In this document: piece by piece, positions 41,479 through 49,967 of the stretch
Numbering within the stretch: position 1 is the first letter of the stretch
Layout of the letters: every line of letters begins with the position of its first letter
Origin: Spongiibacter sp. IMCC21906
GTDB lineage: Bacteria > Pseudomonadota > Gammaproteobacteria > Pseudomonadales > Spongiibacteraceae
Length of the DNA: 64,000 nucleotides
Direction: 5' to 3'
NCBI RefSeq assembly: GCF_001010805.1
Contig: NZ_CP011477.1
Location: 1,875,001 to 1,939,000 of the forward strand
Translations under genes and position numbers: made by a program
The notes under the pieces: model-generated
What the model was told of the DNA's origin: nothing
The model's database searches: none
What the model saw: only the letters and a program-made list of their open reading frames with translations

Positions 41479-42397
41479 GACTACCGCCGTTTCACACGCT
41501 TTACTTGAAACGATTCAAATTGAGGGGCGCAGTGTGGATGTGTTGCGCCTGGATCGTCATCACGGCCAAGCTCCCGGCAATAAATGGTTTAAGTTAAATC
41601 ATAATCTTGGTGACGCGCGTCAGCTGTCTGCCCGCACGCTGGCCAGCTTTGGCGGTGCTTGGTCAAATCACTTGCACGCCCTGGCAATAATCGCTGCAGA
41701 GACAGGTTTTGCCAGTGTGGGCTGGGTTAGAGCTGATGGGCTAGAAACTGCCATGCTGCAAGATGCACAGCAGGCGGGTATGCAGTTGGTGTTTCTCAGT
41801 CGTAGTGAATACCGGCGGCGTCATGACCCTGGTTTTGTCGCGGAGCTGCTTGGCGATATTGATGCGCCGTTTTATATTCCTGAAGGTGGCGGTAATCTTG
41901 CTGGTGTGCAGGGTTGCGGTGATATTTTAAAACTGCTGCCAAACGCGGGTGCCGATTACGACGAGATTATGCTGGCCTGCGGCACGGGTACCACCTTGGC
42001 TGGGCTGGTCGCCGCTTATCAGGGGCGGGGCTGTATTACCGGGGTGCCCGTATTAAAGGCCGAGAAATTTATGGCGGCGGAAGTTAATAAACTACTGGCT
42101 CAGCTGCCGGTCTCTTCTTGCCAGTGGCGCTTAGATCATCGTTTTCACTGCGGCGGCTATGCAAAGCTGCCTGATTATTTACGGTGCTTTATCCAACAAT
42201 TTGAGTCTAAGCAGAGCATTCCATTGGAGCCGGTGTATACCGCAAAAGTGTTTTATGCCGCGCAACAGCGAATCCGGGCGGGGGAGTTTGCGCCTGAGGA
42301 GAAACTGTTATTGATTCATACCGGTGGATTGCAAGGCAGGCGTGGTTTTCCCGATTTGTACCCCGACTTGTACTCCGATTTATACAATGGTGGCTAA
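41471..42397 (+). CDS. PLP-dependent ACC deaminase / D-cysteine desulfhydrase family enzyme
   Basis: Encodes 308 aa from the ATG at 41471, overlapping the upstream stop by 8 bp. The PLP lysine lies in PGNKWFKLNHNL; SFGGAWSNHLHALAIIAAET binds substrate carboxylate and CGTGTTLAGLV holds the PLP phosphate, as in the tryptophan synthase beta fold. The family deaminates ACC, D-cysteine or related small amino acids; the true substrate is not clear from sequence. The last residues are a threefold PDLY/PDLY/SDLY repeat. The stop codons of this gene and of the convergent DUF1853 gene overlap (42394-42397). Confidence 0.87.
   Translation: MNKTTAVSHALLETIQIEGRSVDVLRLDRHHGQAPGNKWFKLNHNLGDARQLSARTLASFGGAWSNHLHALAIIAAETGFASVGWVRADGLETAMLQDAQQAGMQLVFLSRSEYRRRHDPGFVAELLGDIDAPFYIPEGGGNLAGVQGCGDILKLLPNAGADYDEIMLACGTGTTLAGLVAAYQGRGCITGVPVLKAEKFMAAEVNKLLAQLPVSSCQWRLDHRFHCGGYAKLPDYLRCFIQQFESKQSIPLEPVYTAKVFYAAQQRIRAGEFAPEEKLLLIHTGGLQGRRGFPDLYPDLYSDLYNGG
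42350..42385 (+). repeat. Three 12-bp tandem repeats inside the PLP-enzyme gene
   Basis: Units at 42350-42361, 42362-42373 and 42374-42385 are near-identical (CCCGATTTGTAC, CCCGACTTGTAC, TCCGATTTATAC) and encode PDLY, PDLY, SDLY just before the stop. In-frame tandem expansion by slippage is the likely origin. Confidence 0.85.
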
Positions 42398-43374
42398 GTT
42401 AGCTTGGGCCATTCGTTTGGGGTGAGGAAAATACATTCCTGGCGCGGGTTAATTAGCATAAGCGGGCGATTTTCCGCGAGTTGAAAGACCTTTGCGGTCA
42501 GGGCTTCAGCACAACTGTAGTGGCTGTCCAGCCAGTTTGGTTTAGCTAAGTATCGCCAATCCGCTTTATCCGGGCGTGCCAGAAATTGCGATATGCTTAG
42601 CCAGTGTCCTCGAGGGTAGTTGCTGACAAAGGCACTGTTATCTGGTGCTTCTATACCAAGTGATGTAAAAACCCGGCCACTGATCTGCACTTGTCGCCGA
42701 GTTACTGGAATCCCTTGCTCTTGCAAGCACTGTTGCCCGGCTGGGCTTAATGATAGGGCGAGTTGATGGCTGCGAAGCCGGTTGAGCTTGCGGTCTAGTC
42801 GATCTGCTTGGTTTGGTCCTAGCCAGCCGCTATACGCGTTGTCGCCGTGAAGTTCTCCGACAAAGAGATAAAACTTTACCGCCAATTCCAGATGAATGAT
42901 TTCGTCCAGCTGTTTGCAGCGATAAATCACGTCGTATTCGCCCAAGGTGCGGCCTTTGTCTCGCACGGGTAAATTGTGGGCGAGCAGCTCGGTTTGGGGG
43001 TCGTTAATTAAAAAGAAGTGCCACAGGCTTTCAAATACCAAACCTAATCGTGGGCTGGAGCAGTGCGCGGCAAGGTATTCGCGCAGTGGTGTGTCGTCGT
43101 GATTAAGGCGCTGTAACCACTGGAGTCTTTCCTCGGTGAGCGGTAGCTGAGGCCGCGAAATGCTCTCGACATTGTTTTCAGTGCTGCTCAGGCCTGGCAA
43201 AAGTGTAGAGCCAAAACAGCTCCAAGCCAGTGATCTGACAAGACTGGAATTAAATTGCGATGGTGTGGTGATAGGGATGGGGAAATCCTTTTGGGTGAGC
43301 GATAGCTTGGCCTGTTTGGCTTGCGGATGCCGTTCTTTGCCTACACACTGCCGGGGGCGTTCTTTTGTTATCAA
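42394..43374 (-). CDS. DUF1853 family protein
   Basis: The conserved region matches DUF1853: SLVRSLAWSCFGSTLLPGL near the start, LREYLAAHCSSPRLGLVFES, LWHFFLINDPQTELLAHNLP, then GEYDVIYRCKQLDEIIHLEL and KFYLFVGELHGDNAYSGWLG, a layout that resembles nuclease-like folds (the E/D-rich core). Function is unknown. The start is unclear: no ATG or GTG is in frame in the right place. TTG 43374 is given; TTG 43422 would run into nadK. The gene is convergent with the PLP enzyme and divergent from nadK. Confidence 0.75.
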   Translation of the reverse strand: MITKERPRQCVGKERHPQAKQAKLSLTQKDFPIPITTPSQFNSSLVRSLAWSCFGSTLLPGLSSTENNVESISRPQLPLTEERLQWLQRLNHDDTPLREYLAAHCSSPRLGLVFESLWHFFLINDPQTELLAHNLPVRDKGRTLGEYDVIYRCKQLDEIIHLELAVKFYLFVGELHGDNAYSGWLGPNQADRLDRKLNRLRSHQLALSLSPAGQQCLQEQGIPVTRRQVQISGRVFTSLGIEAPDNSAFVSNYPRGHWLSISQFLARPDKADWRYLAKPNWLDSHYSCAEALTAKVFQLAENRPLMLINPRQECIFLTPNEWPKLT

Positions 43375-43379
43375 CAGGG

Positions 43380-43385
43380 TATAAT
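43380..43385 (+). promoter_or_regulatory. Candidate -10 box of nadK
   Basis: TATAAT at 43380-43385 lies 28 bp before the nadK ATG and is followed by a C-rich stretch. A good -35 was not found at 16-18 bp, so activity may depend on other factors. It is also inside the 5' region of the divergent DUF1853 gene. Confidence 0.45.
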
Positions 43386-43413
43386 AGCCCCCCGTTTTTC
43401 GGCTGCAGCTTAT

Positions 43414-44307
43414 ATGGAACAATTTCGCAATATAGGGGTGATAGGCCGCGAAGGCAACGGTGTGGTAGAAACCCTCAACCGATTGTTAACGCTGCTTGAG
43501 TCCCGTCAGCTCACTGTTGTGCTGGATGATAGCGTCTCTGCGTTATTGCCTGACCATGGGCTACGGGTGTCTCCTCGACGCATGATGGGTGAGACCTGCG
43601 ATTTGATTATCGTGGTCGGCGGTGACGGTAGCTTGTTGGGCGCTGCTCGGAGTTTGACCCGTCACAATGCGCCGGTGTTGGGGGTAAACCGCGGTCGACT
43701 CGGTTTTCTTACTGATATATCTCCCGGTGAGATTGAAACGCAGGTAGGTGCAGTACTGGATGGTGAGTACGTACTGGAGAAGCGCTTTTTACTAGACGTA
43801 GAAGTGCTGCGTGGAGGGGAGCGCATTGGTCGCGGCGACGCCCTGAATGACGTGGTTCTTAATTCGGGTACCTCGGGCCATATGATGGAGTTTGAGCTTT
43901 ACGTGGATGGCGAGTTTGTCTACCGGCAACGCTCCGATGGGCTGATTGTGTGCACGCCAACCGGCTCCACTGCGTATTCTCTTTCTGCCGGGGGGCCGAT
44001 TATGCATCCCCGCTTGGATGCCATTGCGATTGTGCCCATGTTTCCGCACACCTTAAGTAGCCGGCCGATTGTGATTGGTGGCAATAGCGAAGTGAAAATG
44101 GTGGTTTGTGACAGCAATGTTGTTAATCCGCCGGTGACCTGTGATGGCCAAGTGAAAATTACTACCCAGCCCGGCGACATTATTTATGTGCGCAAAAAGC
44201 CCCACAAATTGCGCTTGGTTCATCCTATCGATCACAGTTTTTACGCGAGCTGCCGGGATAAATTGGGTTGGGGAGCGCATTTGCCATTAGAGGACAGTGA
44301 TGACTGA
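43414..44307 (+). CDS. nadK: NAD kinase
   Basis: Encodes 297 aa from the ATG at 43414 (E. coli NadK has 292); the in-frame extension to 43321 is not family-like. It phosphorylates NAD to NADP in the cytosol. The catalytic GGDGS motif is in IIVVGGDGSLLGAARSL. NDVVLNSG and DGLIVCTPTGSTAYSLSAGG are the other family motifs, ending with PPVTCDGQVKI near the C-terminus. It starts a run, nadK-glpG-DUF1315-DUF2797-pepN, that is conserved in Pseudomonas. Confidence 0.97.
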   Translation: MEQFRNIGVIGREGNGVVETLNRLLTLLESRQLTVVLDDSVSALLPDHGLRVSPRRMMGETCDLIIVVGGDGSLLGAARSLTRHNAPVLGVNRGRLGFLTDISPGEIETQVGAVLDGEYVLEKRFLLDVEVLRGGERIGRGDALNDVVLNSGTSGHMMEFELYVDGEFVYRQRSDGLIVCTPTGSTAYSLSAGGPIMHPRLDAIAIVPMFPHTLSSRPIVIGGNSEVKMVVCDSNVVNPPVTCDGQVKITTQPGDIIYVRKKPHKLRLVHPIDHSFYASCRDKLGWGAHLPLEDSDD

Positions 44308-45163
44308 GCATATTGCGCTGCGCCAGCCATTAAGCACGGACCTTAAGCCATTATCACAATTACTGCGTCGGGGCGGTTTGCCCCACCGAATTGTCGAGCA
44401 GCGCGGGGAACAGCTGGTTTGGGTCGCCTCTGAAGAGGATGCTTTGCGAGTGCAGGCGGTTTTTTCGAAGTTGGAGACGGGCGAGCTGGATGAGTTTTTA
44501 GCGTCCCCTATGCCTGCAAGCAACGCGTCAGAAAAAAGCCGGGCTTTTTTCCGGTATCCCCTCAAGTCAGTTCCCATGGTTATGGTAATACTGGGGCTCA
44601 GTATTGTCGGCGCCTTGATTGCGTGGGTAGATACTGATTTTACGATTTTACCTTGGCTGAGCTTTTATCAGTTGAGCATCGTCGATCGCCAGCTGGTGGG
44701 CGAGTGGCCTGCCGGTCAGTTGTGGCGTTTAGTCAGCCCGATTTTTCTGCATTTTAGTTTGTTGCATATCGCTTTCAATGGACTCTGGTTGTGGGAACTT
44801 GGCGGCATGATCGAGCGTCGTCAGGGCCACGTTCGGATTTTGGGGGTGACGTTGCTGGTGGGAGCGGGATCAAATATCGCCCAAGCGATGGCGGGGATGT
44901 CGTTATTCGGCGGTTTGTCTGGGGTAATTTACGGCTTGTTGGGGTATGTTCTGGCTTGGAATAAATTGCGACCAAGCCAACGCTTCCCGCTGGTGCCCGG
45001 CGTAGCGGTGGTGATGATTATATGGTTGCTGCTGTGTATTTTCGGCTTTTCTAGTTTGCTGGGCTTTGGCGATATTGCGAATACGGCCCATGTGAGTGGT
45101 TTACTGTTGGGGCTACTACTTGGTGGCGCTGCGGCGCTGTTGGATAAGCGGCCTGCCTTCTGA
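44300..45163 (+). CDS. glpG: Rhomboid intramembrane serine protease, GlpG type
   Basis: Encodes 287 aa from the ATG at 44300, overlapping nadK by 8 bp; AGAGGA is 5 bp upstream. The N-terminal cytoplasmic domain (about residues 1-75) is followed by six membrane helices. The catalytic serine is in GLSGVIYGLLGY (about residue 205) and the histidine in ANTAHVSGLLLG (about residue 262). The L1-loop elements WRLVSPIFLHFSLLHIAFNG and WLWELGGMIERRQG are present. GlpG cleaves membrane helices; physiological substrates are mostly unknown. Confidence 0.95.
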   Translation: MTEHIALRQPLSTDLKPLSQLLRRGGLPHRIVEQRGEQLVWVASEEDALRVQAVFSKLETGELDEFLASPMPASNASEKSRAFFRYPLKSVPMVMVILGLSIVGALIAWVDTDFTILPWLSFYQLSIVDRQLVGEWPAGQLWRLVSPIFLHFSLLHIAFNGLWLWELGGMIERRQGHVRILGVTLLVGAGSNIAQAMAGMSLFGGLSGVIYGLLGYVLAWNKLRPSQRFPLVPGVAVVMIIWLLLCIFGFSSLLGFGDIANTAHVSGLLLGLLLGGAAALLDKRPAF

Positions 45164-45181
45164 ACGACAACGGAATGAATT

Positions 45182-45190
45182 TGCTATAAT
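45182..45190 (+). promoter_or_regulatory. Extended -10 promoter before the DUF1315 gene
   Basis: TGCTATAAT at 45182-45190 is a perfect extended -10 (TGnTATAAT), which compensates for the weak -35. It precedes a leader of about 90 nt with a small ATCGCA/TGCGAT hairpin and drives the DUF1315-DUF2797-pepN group. Confidence 0.65.
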
Positions 45191-45284
45191 GCGCGGCTGG
45201 CTGGCCTATCGCAAAATGCGATGCCCATTCCTCTTTTGGGCGCGGCGTCTTTTTTAGACAAGTTTTATTTAGACAAGAGCGACA

Positions 45285-45560
45285 ATGACTTTTCAAGATT
45301 TAATCGACAATATCAATCCAACGGTATACGAAGCCTTAAAGCGTGCTATTGAAATTGGCAAGTGGCCAGATGGTCGAGCGCTAACGTCAGAGCAACGTGA
45401 GCACTGTATGTCGGCGGTGATTGCCTACGATTTGCAATCTCAGCAAGAAGAGCAACGGGTTGGCTACATTGACCGGGGGCCGAAAACAGAAGGTGAGGTC
45501 TGCGGTGATGATCACTCCCATGACCAAAATGCCGAGCAAACGCTGAAGTGGGCTAAATAG
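45285..45560 (+). CDS. DUF1315 (YeaC-like) family protein
   Basis: Encodes 91 aa. The first 60 residues match the family: MTFQDLIDNINPTVYEALKR, AIEIGKWPDGRALTSEQREH and MSAVIAYDLQSQQEEQRVGY, continuing IDRG. The C-terminus is polar with a short His-rich patch (DDHSHDQ). Soluble and cytoplasmic; function unknown. It is located between glpG and the DUF2797 gene with only 3 bp to the latter, as in Pseudomonas, so it is probably cotranscribed with it. Confidence 0.9.
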   Translation: MTFQDLIDNINPTVYEALKRAIEIGKWPDGRALTSEQREHCMSAVIAYDLQSQQEEQRVGYIDRGPKTEGEVCGDDHSHDQNAEQTLKWAK

Positions 45561-45563
45561 CCC

Positions 45564-46403
45564 ATGGCGATGACCGAGTTACAGGGCGGCATTCGAAAAA
45601 TGCGCACTTCTTTGCAGGAGGGCGTTGCCCAATATCAACTTCCTGTTGGCGACCAACTGTTGCCGATGAATGGCTTGATAGGCAAGCGTGTAAGCCTTAA
45701 TTATCTGCAGAAAATTCATTGTGTTCATTGCGGAAGATTGACTAAAAAGAGTTTTAACCAAGGTTACTGCTACCCGTGCTTGCAGCGCCTTGCCCAATGC
45801 GATAGCTGTATCGTGAGCCCTGAAAAATGCCATTACTTTGAAGGTACATGCCGCGAGCCCGAGTGGGGTGAGGAACATTGCATGATTGACCATATTGTCT
45901 ATCTGGCCAATTCCTCGGGGGTAAAGGTGGGCATTACCCGCAATACCCAAGTCCCCACGCGCTGGATTGATCAGGGCGCGGTGGCAGCGCTACCTATTTT
46001 TAGAGTGAGTAATCGCCTGCAGTCGGGGTTGCTTGAAACTGTTTTTAAAAATCACGTGGCTGACAAAACCAGCTGGCAAGCCATGTTAAAAGGCGAGCCT
46101 GCTCCCGCAGATTTAGCTGCTCGGGCGCTAGAACTGGCCGCTGAATGTGAGCCCGAGATTGCCCAGCTGCAGGACAAATTTGGTTTACAGGCTATTCAGC
46201 CGATCAACGATGCTGAACGGCTTGATATTTCATACCCGGTTGACGAGTACCCCATCAAAGTTAAGTCCTTTAATTTAGACAAGCTGCCGTTGGTAGAGGG
46301 AACCTTGATGGGCATAAAAGGCCAGTATCTGATTTTTGATACCGGCGTTATTAATATGCGCAAATATGCCGGTTATCAATTGGCCGTCAGTAGTGAGTCC
46401 TGA
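45564..46403 (+). CDS. DUF2797 family protein
   Basis: Encodes 279 aa. Two cysteine pairs (IHCVHCGRLTKKS and YCYPCLQRLAQCDSC) form a probable zinc site near residues 52-80. After it comes DHIVYLANSSGVKVGITRN and PTRWIDQGAVAALPIFRVS, which resemble the GIY-YIG nuclease fold, suggesting a nucleic-acid role; this is inference. The remainder YPIKVKSFNLDKLPLVEGTL and GIKGQYLIFDTGVINMRKYA is the family-specific C-terminus. ATG 45570 is an alternative start. Lies between DUF1315 and pepN. Confidence 0.88.
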   Translation: MAMTELQGGIRKMRTSLQEGVAQYQLPVGDQLLPMNGLIGKRVSLNYLQKIHCVHCGRLTKKSFNQGYCYPCLQRLAQCDSCIVSPEKCHYFEGTCREPEWGEEHCMIDHIVYLANSSGVKVGITRNTQVPTRWIDQGAVAALPIFRVSNRLQSGLLETVFKNHVADKTSWQAMLKGEPAPADLAARALELAAECEPEIAQLQDKFGLQAIQPINDAERLDISYPVDEYPIKVKSFNLDKLPLVEGTLMGIKGQYLIFDTGVINMRKYAGYQLAVSSES

Positions 46404-46423
46404 GTAGGACGGGAGAGTTTTTA

Positions 46424-49078
46424 ATGCGCGATGCGCAGCCAAGTACCATATATCTTAAAGATTACCAGCCCCCGGCGTTTCTTATTGACAAGACAGAACT
46501 GCGTTTTGACCTGCAAGAAAGCGAAACCTTGGTGCAAAGCCGATTACACTTGCGACGCAACCCGGCGGCGGTCAGCGGCACGGCATTAGTGCTCCATGGT
46601 TGTGAGCTGGAGCTGCTATCACTGGCGATTGATGGGACGGCATTGTCGCCATCAGACTGGCAGCAAAACGGCGAGCAGCTGAGTTTAAATAATGTGCCAG
46701 ACGATTTTGTGCTGGAATGCGAAACGCGGATCTTCCCCCAGAACAATACCTCTCTTGAAGGGCTGTATAAGTCCTCTGGTATGTTTTGCACCCAATGCGA
46801 AGCTGAAGGCTTTCGCAAGATAAGCTATTACCTGGACCGGCCCGATGTGATGTCGGTGTTTACCGTTGAAATCATCGCTGAAAAATCGCTTTATCCGGTA
46901 TTGCTGTCCAACGGTAATTTACAGTCTTTAGAAACCTTAGCCGATGGCCGTCAGCGTGCGGTGTGGCACGACCCTTTTCCAAAGCCTGCGTATCTCTTTG
47001 CCTTGGTGGCGGGAGATTTGGCCTGCGTCAACGACAGCTTTACTACTCGCAGCGGCCGCAAGGTTGACCTCAATATTTATGTTGAAGAAAAAGACCGGGA
47101 TAAGTGCGATCACGCCATGACTTCCCTGAAAAAATCCATGCGCTGGGACGAAGAAGTGTATGGCCGGGAATACGATCTGGATATCTTCAATATTGTTGCG
47201 GTGGATGACTTCAATATGGGGGCGATGGAAAACAAAAGCCTCAATATTTTTAACACCTCCTGCGTGTTGGCTAAGCCAGAAACCACCACGGATATGGGAT
47301 TTCAGCGAGTAGAAGGCGTTGTCGCCCACGAATATTTTCATAACTGGTCTGGTAACCGCGTTACCTGCCGGGACTGGTTTCAGCTCAGTTTAAAAGAAGG
47401 TTTTACGGTCTTTCGGGACTCTGAGTTTTCTGCTGACATGGGCTCCCCGACGGTGAAGCGCGTCGAGGATGTGTCACTGTTGCGGACCGCGCAATTTGCT
47501 GAAGACGCGGGACCGATGGCCCACCCGATTCGCCCAGATTCGTTTATCGAAATCTCCAATTTTTACACCGTGACCATCTATGAAAAAGGTGCGGAAGTGG
47601 TGCGGATGATTCATACCTTGTTGGGGCCAGAGCGGTTCCGGCAGGGGAGTGATCTGTATTTTGATCGCCACGATGGCCAAGCGGTAACCTGCGAAGATTT
47701 TGTCAAAGCGATGGAAGATGCCAGCGGGGTGGATCTTGGTCAGTTTCGCAACTGGTATTCTCAAGCTGGCACGCCCGAGCTGAATGTGACCGGACGCTAT
47801 GACGCCGATGCTGGCAGTTATACCTTAACGGTGAAACAGTCTTGCCCGGCAACGCCGGGGCAAAGCGAGAAAGCGCCGTATCATATTCCCTTAGCCATGG
47901 CGCTGATTGGTGAAGCGGGTGCACTGCGCTTGAATTTGGCAGGTGTGGAGGCCGACCCAGAAACCGCAGACAATACTCAGTGCGTATTGGATGTTAGGGC
48001 GCCAGAGCAAGAATTTGTGTTTACTGATTTGCCCGAAGAGCCCGTGCCGAGTTTGTTGCGAGGTTTTTCTGCGCCGGTGAAATTGCATTTCTCCTATAGC
48101 CGTGAGCAATTATTGCGTTTAATGCGCAACGACAGCGATGGCTTTAGCCGTTGGGATGCGGGCCAACAATTGGCGTTGATGGAAATAGACGCGGCTGTTG
48201 AAGCACTAAAAGCCGGTAAGGCGGTGGTTGCGGACGATGACTTTATTGAAGCCTGCAGGGCGGTTCTGGCAGATGAGTCGCTGGATCAAGCCATGGTAGC
48301 GCTAATGATGCAGCTGCCGTCAGAGGCATATTTGGCTGAGCTTTATCGGCCCGTGGACGTACATGCGCTGCACGATGCCCGGGATGCGCTTCGTAAAGCC
48401 ATTGCTGTTGCGCTGAGTGATACCTTCTGGGCAGTGTATCAGCGTTGCCAAAGCGACGAAGACTACGAACCTAGTGCCGGGCAAATTGCCCGCCGCAGCC
48501 TGAAAAATTGTGCACTGTCTTATGTAGTGTGTACGGGTAGTGATCAGGCCATTGCCGCTGCCGTCAGCCAGTTTGAACAAAGTCGTAATATGACTGATCG
48601 TTTGGCCGCGTTGAGCCAGTTGGTGAATAGTGACAATAGCTATAAAGCCCAAGCCTTGCAGCGCTTTTATCAAGACTGGCAGCACGAGCCCCTAGTAATT
48701 AATCAATGGTTTCAAGTGCAGGCAATGTGTCAGCTTCCGGGGACCTTGGAAAAAGTCCAAAGCCTGATGGGGCATCCGGCCTTTGATATTCGCAATCCCA
48801 ATAAAGTAAGGGCGCTGATTGGTGCCTTCTGTGGTCAGAATACGGTGAATTTTCACCGTAAAGACGGCGCTGGGTATGGCTTTTTAGCCGATCAGGTAAT
48901 CTCGCTAAATCGCAGTAATCCGCAAATCGCCTCGCGCTTGCTGGTGCCTTTAACCAAGTGGGCCAAGTACTTACCCACGGTACAAGAGCGGATGCGCGAG
49001 CAATTGCAAAGAATTATGGCTGAGCCGGATTTGTCCAATGACGTTTACGAAGTGGTGTCCAAAAGCCTCGCCGAATAG
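46424..49078 (+). CDS. pepN: Aminopeptidase N
   Basis: Encodes 884 aa, in line with E. coli PepN (870). Zinc metallopeptidase of the M1 family, cytoplasmic, that removes N-terminal residues from peptides. The exopeptidase motif GAMEN (about residue 268) and the zinc motif HEYFHNW with the downstream glutamate in LKEGFTVFRDSEFS (about residues 301-330) are intact. The DUF3458-type C-terminal repeats follow. GGACGGGAG precedes the ATG. No signal peptide. Last gene of the nadK-pepN run. Confidence 0.97.
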   Translation: MRDAQPSTIYLKDYQPPAFLIDKTELRFDLQESETLVQSRLHLRRNPAAVSGTALVLHGCELELLSLAIDGTALSPSDWQQNGEQLSLNNVPDDFVLECETRIFPQNNTSLEGLYKSSGMFCTQCEAEGFRKISYYLDRPDVMSVFTVEIIAEKSLYPVLLSNGNLQSLETLADGRQRAVWHDPFPKPAYLFALVAGDLACVNDSFTTRSGRKVDLNIYVEEKDRDKCDHAMTSLKKSMRWDEEVYGREYDLDIFNIVAVDDFNMGAMENKSLNIFNTSCVLAKPETTTDMGFQRVEGVVAHEYFHNWSGNRVTCRDWFQLSLKEGFTVFRDSEFSADMGSPTVKRVEDVSLLRTAQFAEDAGPMAHPIRPDSFIEISNFYTVTIYEKGAEVVRMIHTLLGPERFRQGSDLYFDRHDGQAVTCEDFVKAMEDASGVDLGQFRNWYSQAGTPELNVTGRYDADAGSYTLTVKQSCPATPGQSEKAPYHIPLAMALIGEAGALRLNLAGVEADPETADNTQCVLDVRAPEQEFVFTDLPEEPVPSLLRGFSAPVKLHFSYSREQLLRLMRNDSDGFSRWDAGQQLALMEIDAAVEALKAGKAVVADDDFIEACRAVLADESLDQAMVALMMQLPSEAYLAELYRPVDVHALHDARDALRKAIAVALSDTFWAVYQRCQSDEDYEPSAGQIARRSLKNCALSYVVCTGSDQAIAAAVSQFEQSRNMTDRLAALSQLVNSDNSYKAQALQRFYQDWQHEPLVINQWFQVQAMCQLPGTLEKVQSLMGHPAFDIRNPNKVRALIGAFCGQNTVNFHRKDGAGYGFLADQVISLNRSNPQIASRLLVPLTKWAKYLPTVQERMREQLQRIMAEPDLSNDVYEVVSKSLAE

Positions 49079-49146
49079 GGGGATGTTGCTTGGGCCTTGC
49101 GGGTAGAAATGCTCACTCAGGGGCGAGGGTATATAAATTCAGTTTG

Positions 49147-49177
49147 TTATAACTATATGCTTTAATGTTATAACTAG
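49147..49177. promoter_or_regulatory. Two GTTATAACTA repeats 21 bp apart before cysH
   Basis: GTTATAACTA occurs at 49147-49156 and 49168-49177. Each contains the perfect 8-bp palindrome GTTATAAC and the spacing is two helical turns, so a dimer pair could bind the same face. They lie 80-110 bp before cysH, a usual place for an activator site. CysB is the natural candidate for a sulfate-assimilation gene, but this is not proved by sequence. Confidence 0.55.
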
Positions 49178-49257
49178 CTGATTTATATAGAAAAATATTC
49201 CAATTTTCGATGTTTGTGGTAAAGTGGCGACCCTGTTATTCAAGTAAGCCGATTATC

Positions 49258-49887
49258 ATGCAACTCGACCTGGACGCACTTAACACCCAATTGCGAGACA
49301 AGTCTGCCCAAGAAATCATCCGCTGGGCAGCGGGCTTGGGTGAGCCAATTATGTCTTCTACTAGCTTCTCCCAGAATTCTGCGGTGATGTTAAAGCTGGT
49401 GACGGACGCTGCGCCAGAAATGCCAATTGTGTGGGCGGATAGCGGCTACAATGTGCCAGATACTTATCGGGTGGCCGAACAGCTCATCAAGCTGCTTAAA
49501 CCTAATCTTAAGGTGTATACGCCTGAAATGACGGCGGAGCGCCGCAATGCCATTATGGGCGGCATTCCCCATCCCGATGATAACCCCGAGCTGCACAAAG
49601 AGTTTACTCGGCAGGTCAAGTTGGAGCCTTTTGATCGCGCGTTTCAAGAGATTAACCCCAAAATTTGGGTAACGGGTATTCGTAAAGAAGAAACGGCTTT
49701 TCGTCAGGGATTAGACGTTTTGTCTTGGGATGGTCGCGGTATTCTCAAGGTGGCGCCGATTTTTTATTGGTCTGAGCAGGATGTGCTCGACTATATGAGC
49801 GATCATCAGTTACCCAGCTGTAAACACTATTTTGATCCGACAAAAGTCGCAGAAAATCGTGAGTGCGGCTTGCACACATCAGCCTAG
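49258..49887 (+). CDS. cysH: Phosphoadenylyl-sulfate (PAPS) reductase
   Basis: Encodes 209 aa from the ATG at 49258, shorter than E. coli CysH (244). It reduces PAPS to sulfite in sulfate assimilation. PP-loop-type motif EPIMSSTSFSQNSAVMLKLV, then WADSGYNVPDTYR and WVTGIRKEETAFRQGLDVL. The C-terminus ECGLHTSA carries the catalytic cysteine. The two extra cysteine pairs that hold the iron-sulfur cluster of APS reductases are absent, so PAPS rather than APS is the likely substrate, unlike in Pseudomonas. An in-frame start at 49210 is not supported by a ribosome-binding site. Confidence 0.9.
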   Translation: MQLDLDALNTQLRDKSAQEIIRWAAGLGEPIMSSTSFSQNSAVMLKLVTDAAPEMPIVWADSGYNVPDTYRVAEQLIKLLKPNLKVYTPEMTAERRNAIMGGIPHPDDNPELHKEFTRQVKLEPFDRAFQEINPKIWVTGIRKEETAFRQGLDVLSWDGRGILKVAPIFYWSEQDVLDYMSDHQLPSCKHYFDPTKVAENRECGLHTSA

Positions 49888-49967
49888 TGTGAAAACCGCT
49901 GCCGTTGCGCTTTGTTGCGGCGCGGCTTTTCGGTATCCTTCCCGCTCCCTTCAGAAGGTTGTTTTTC

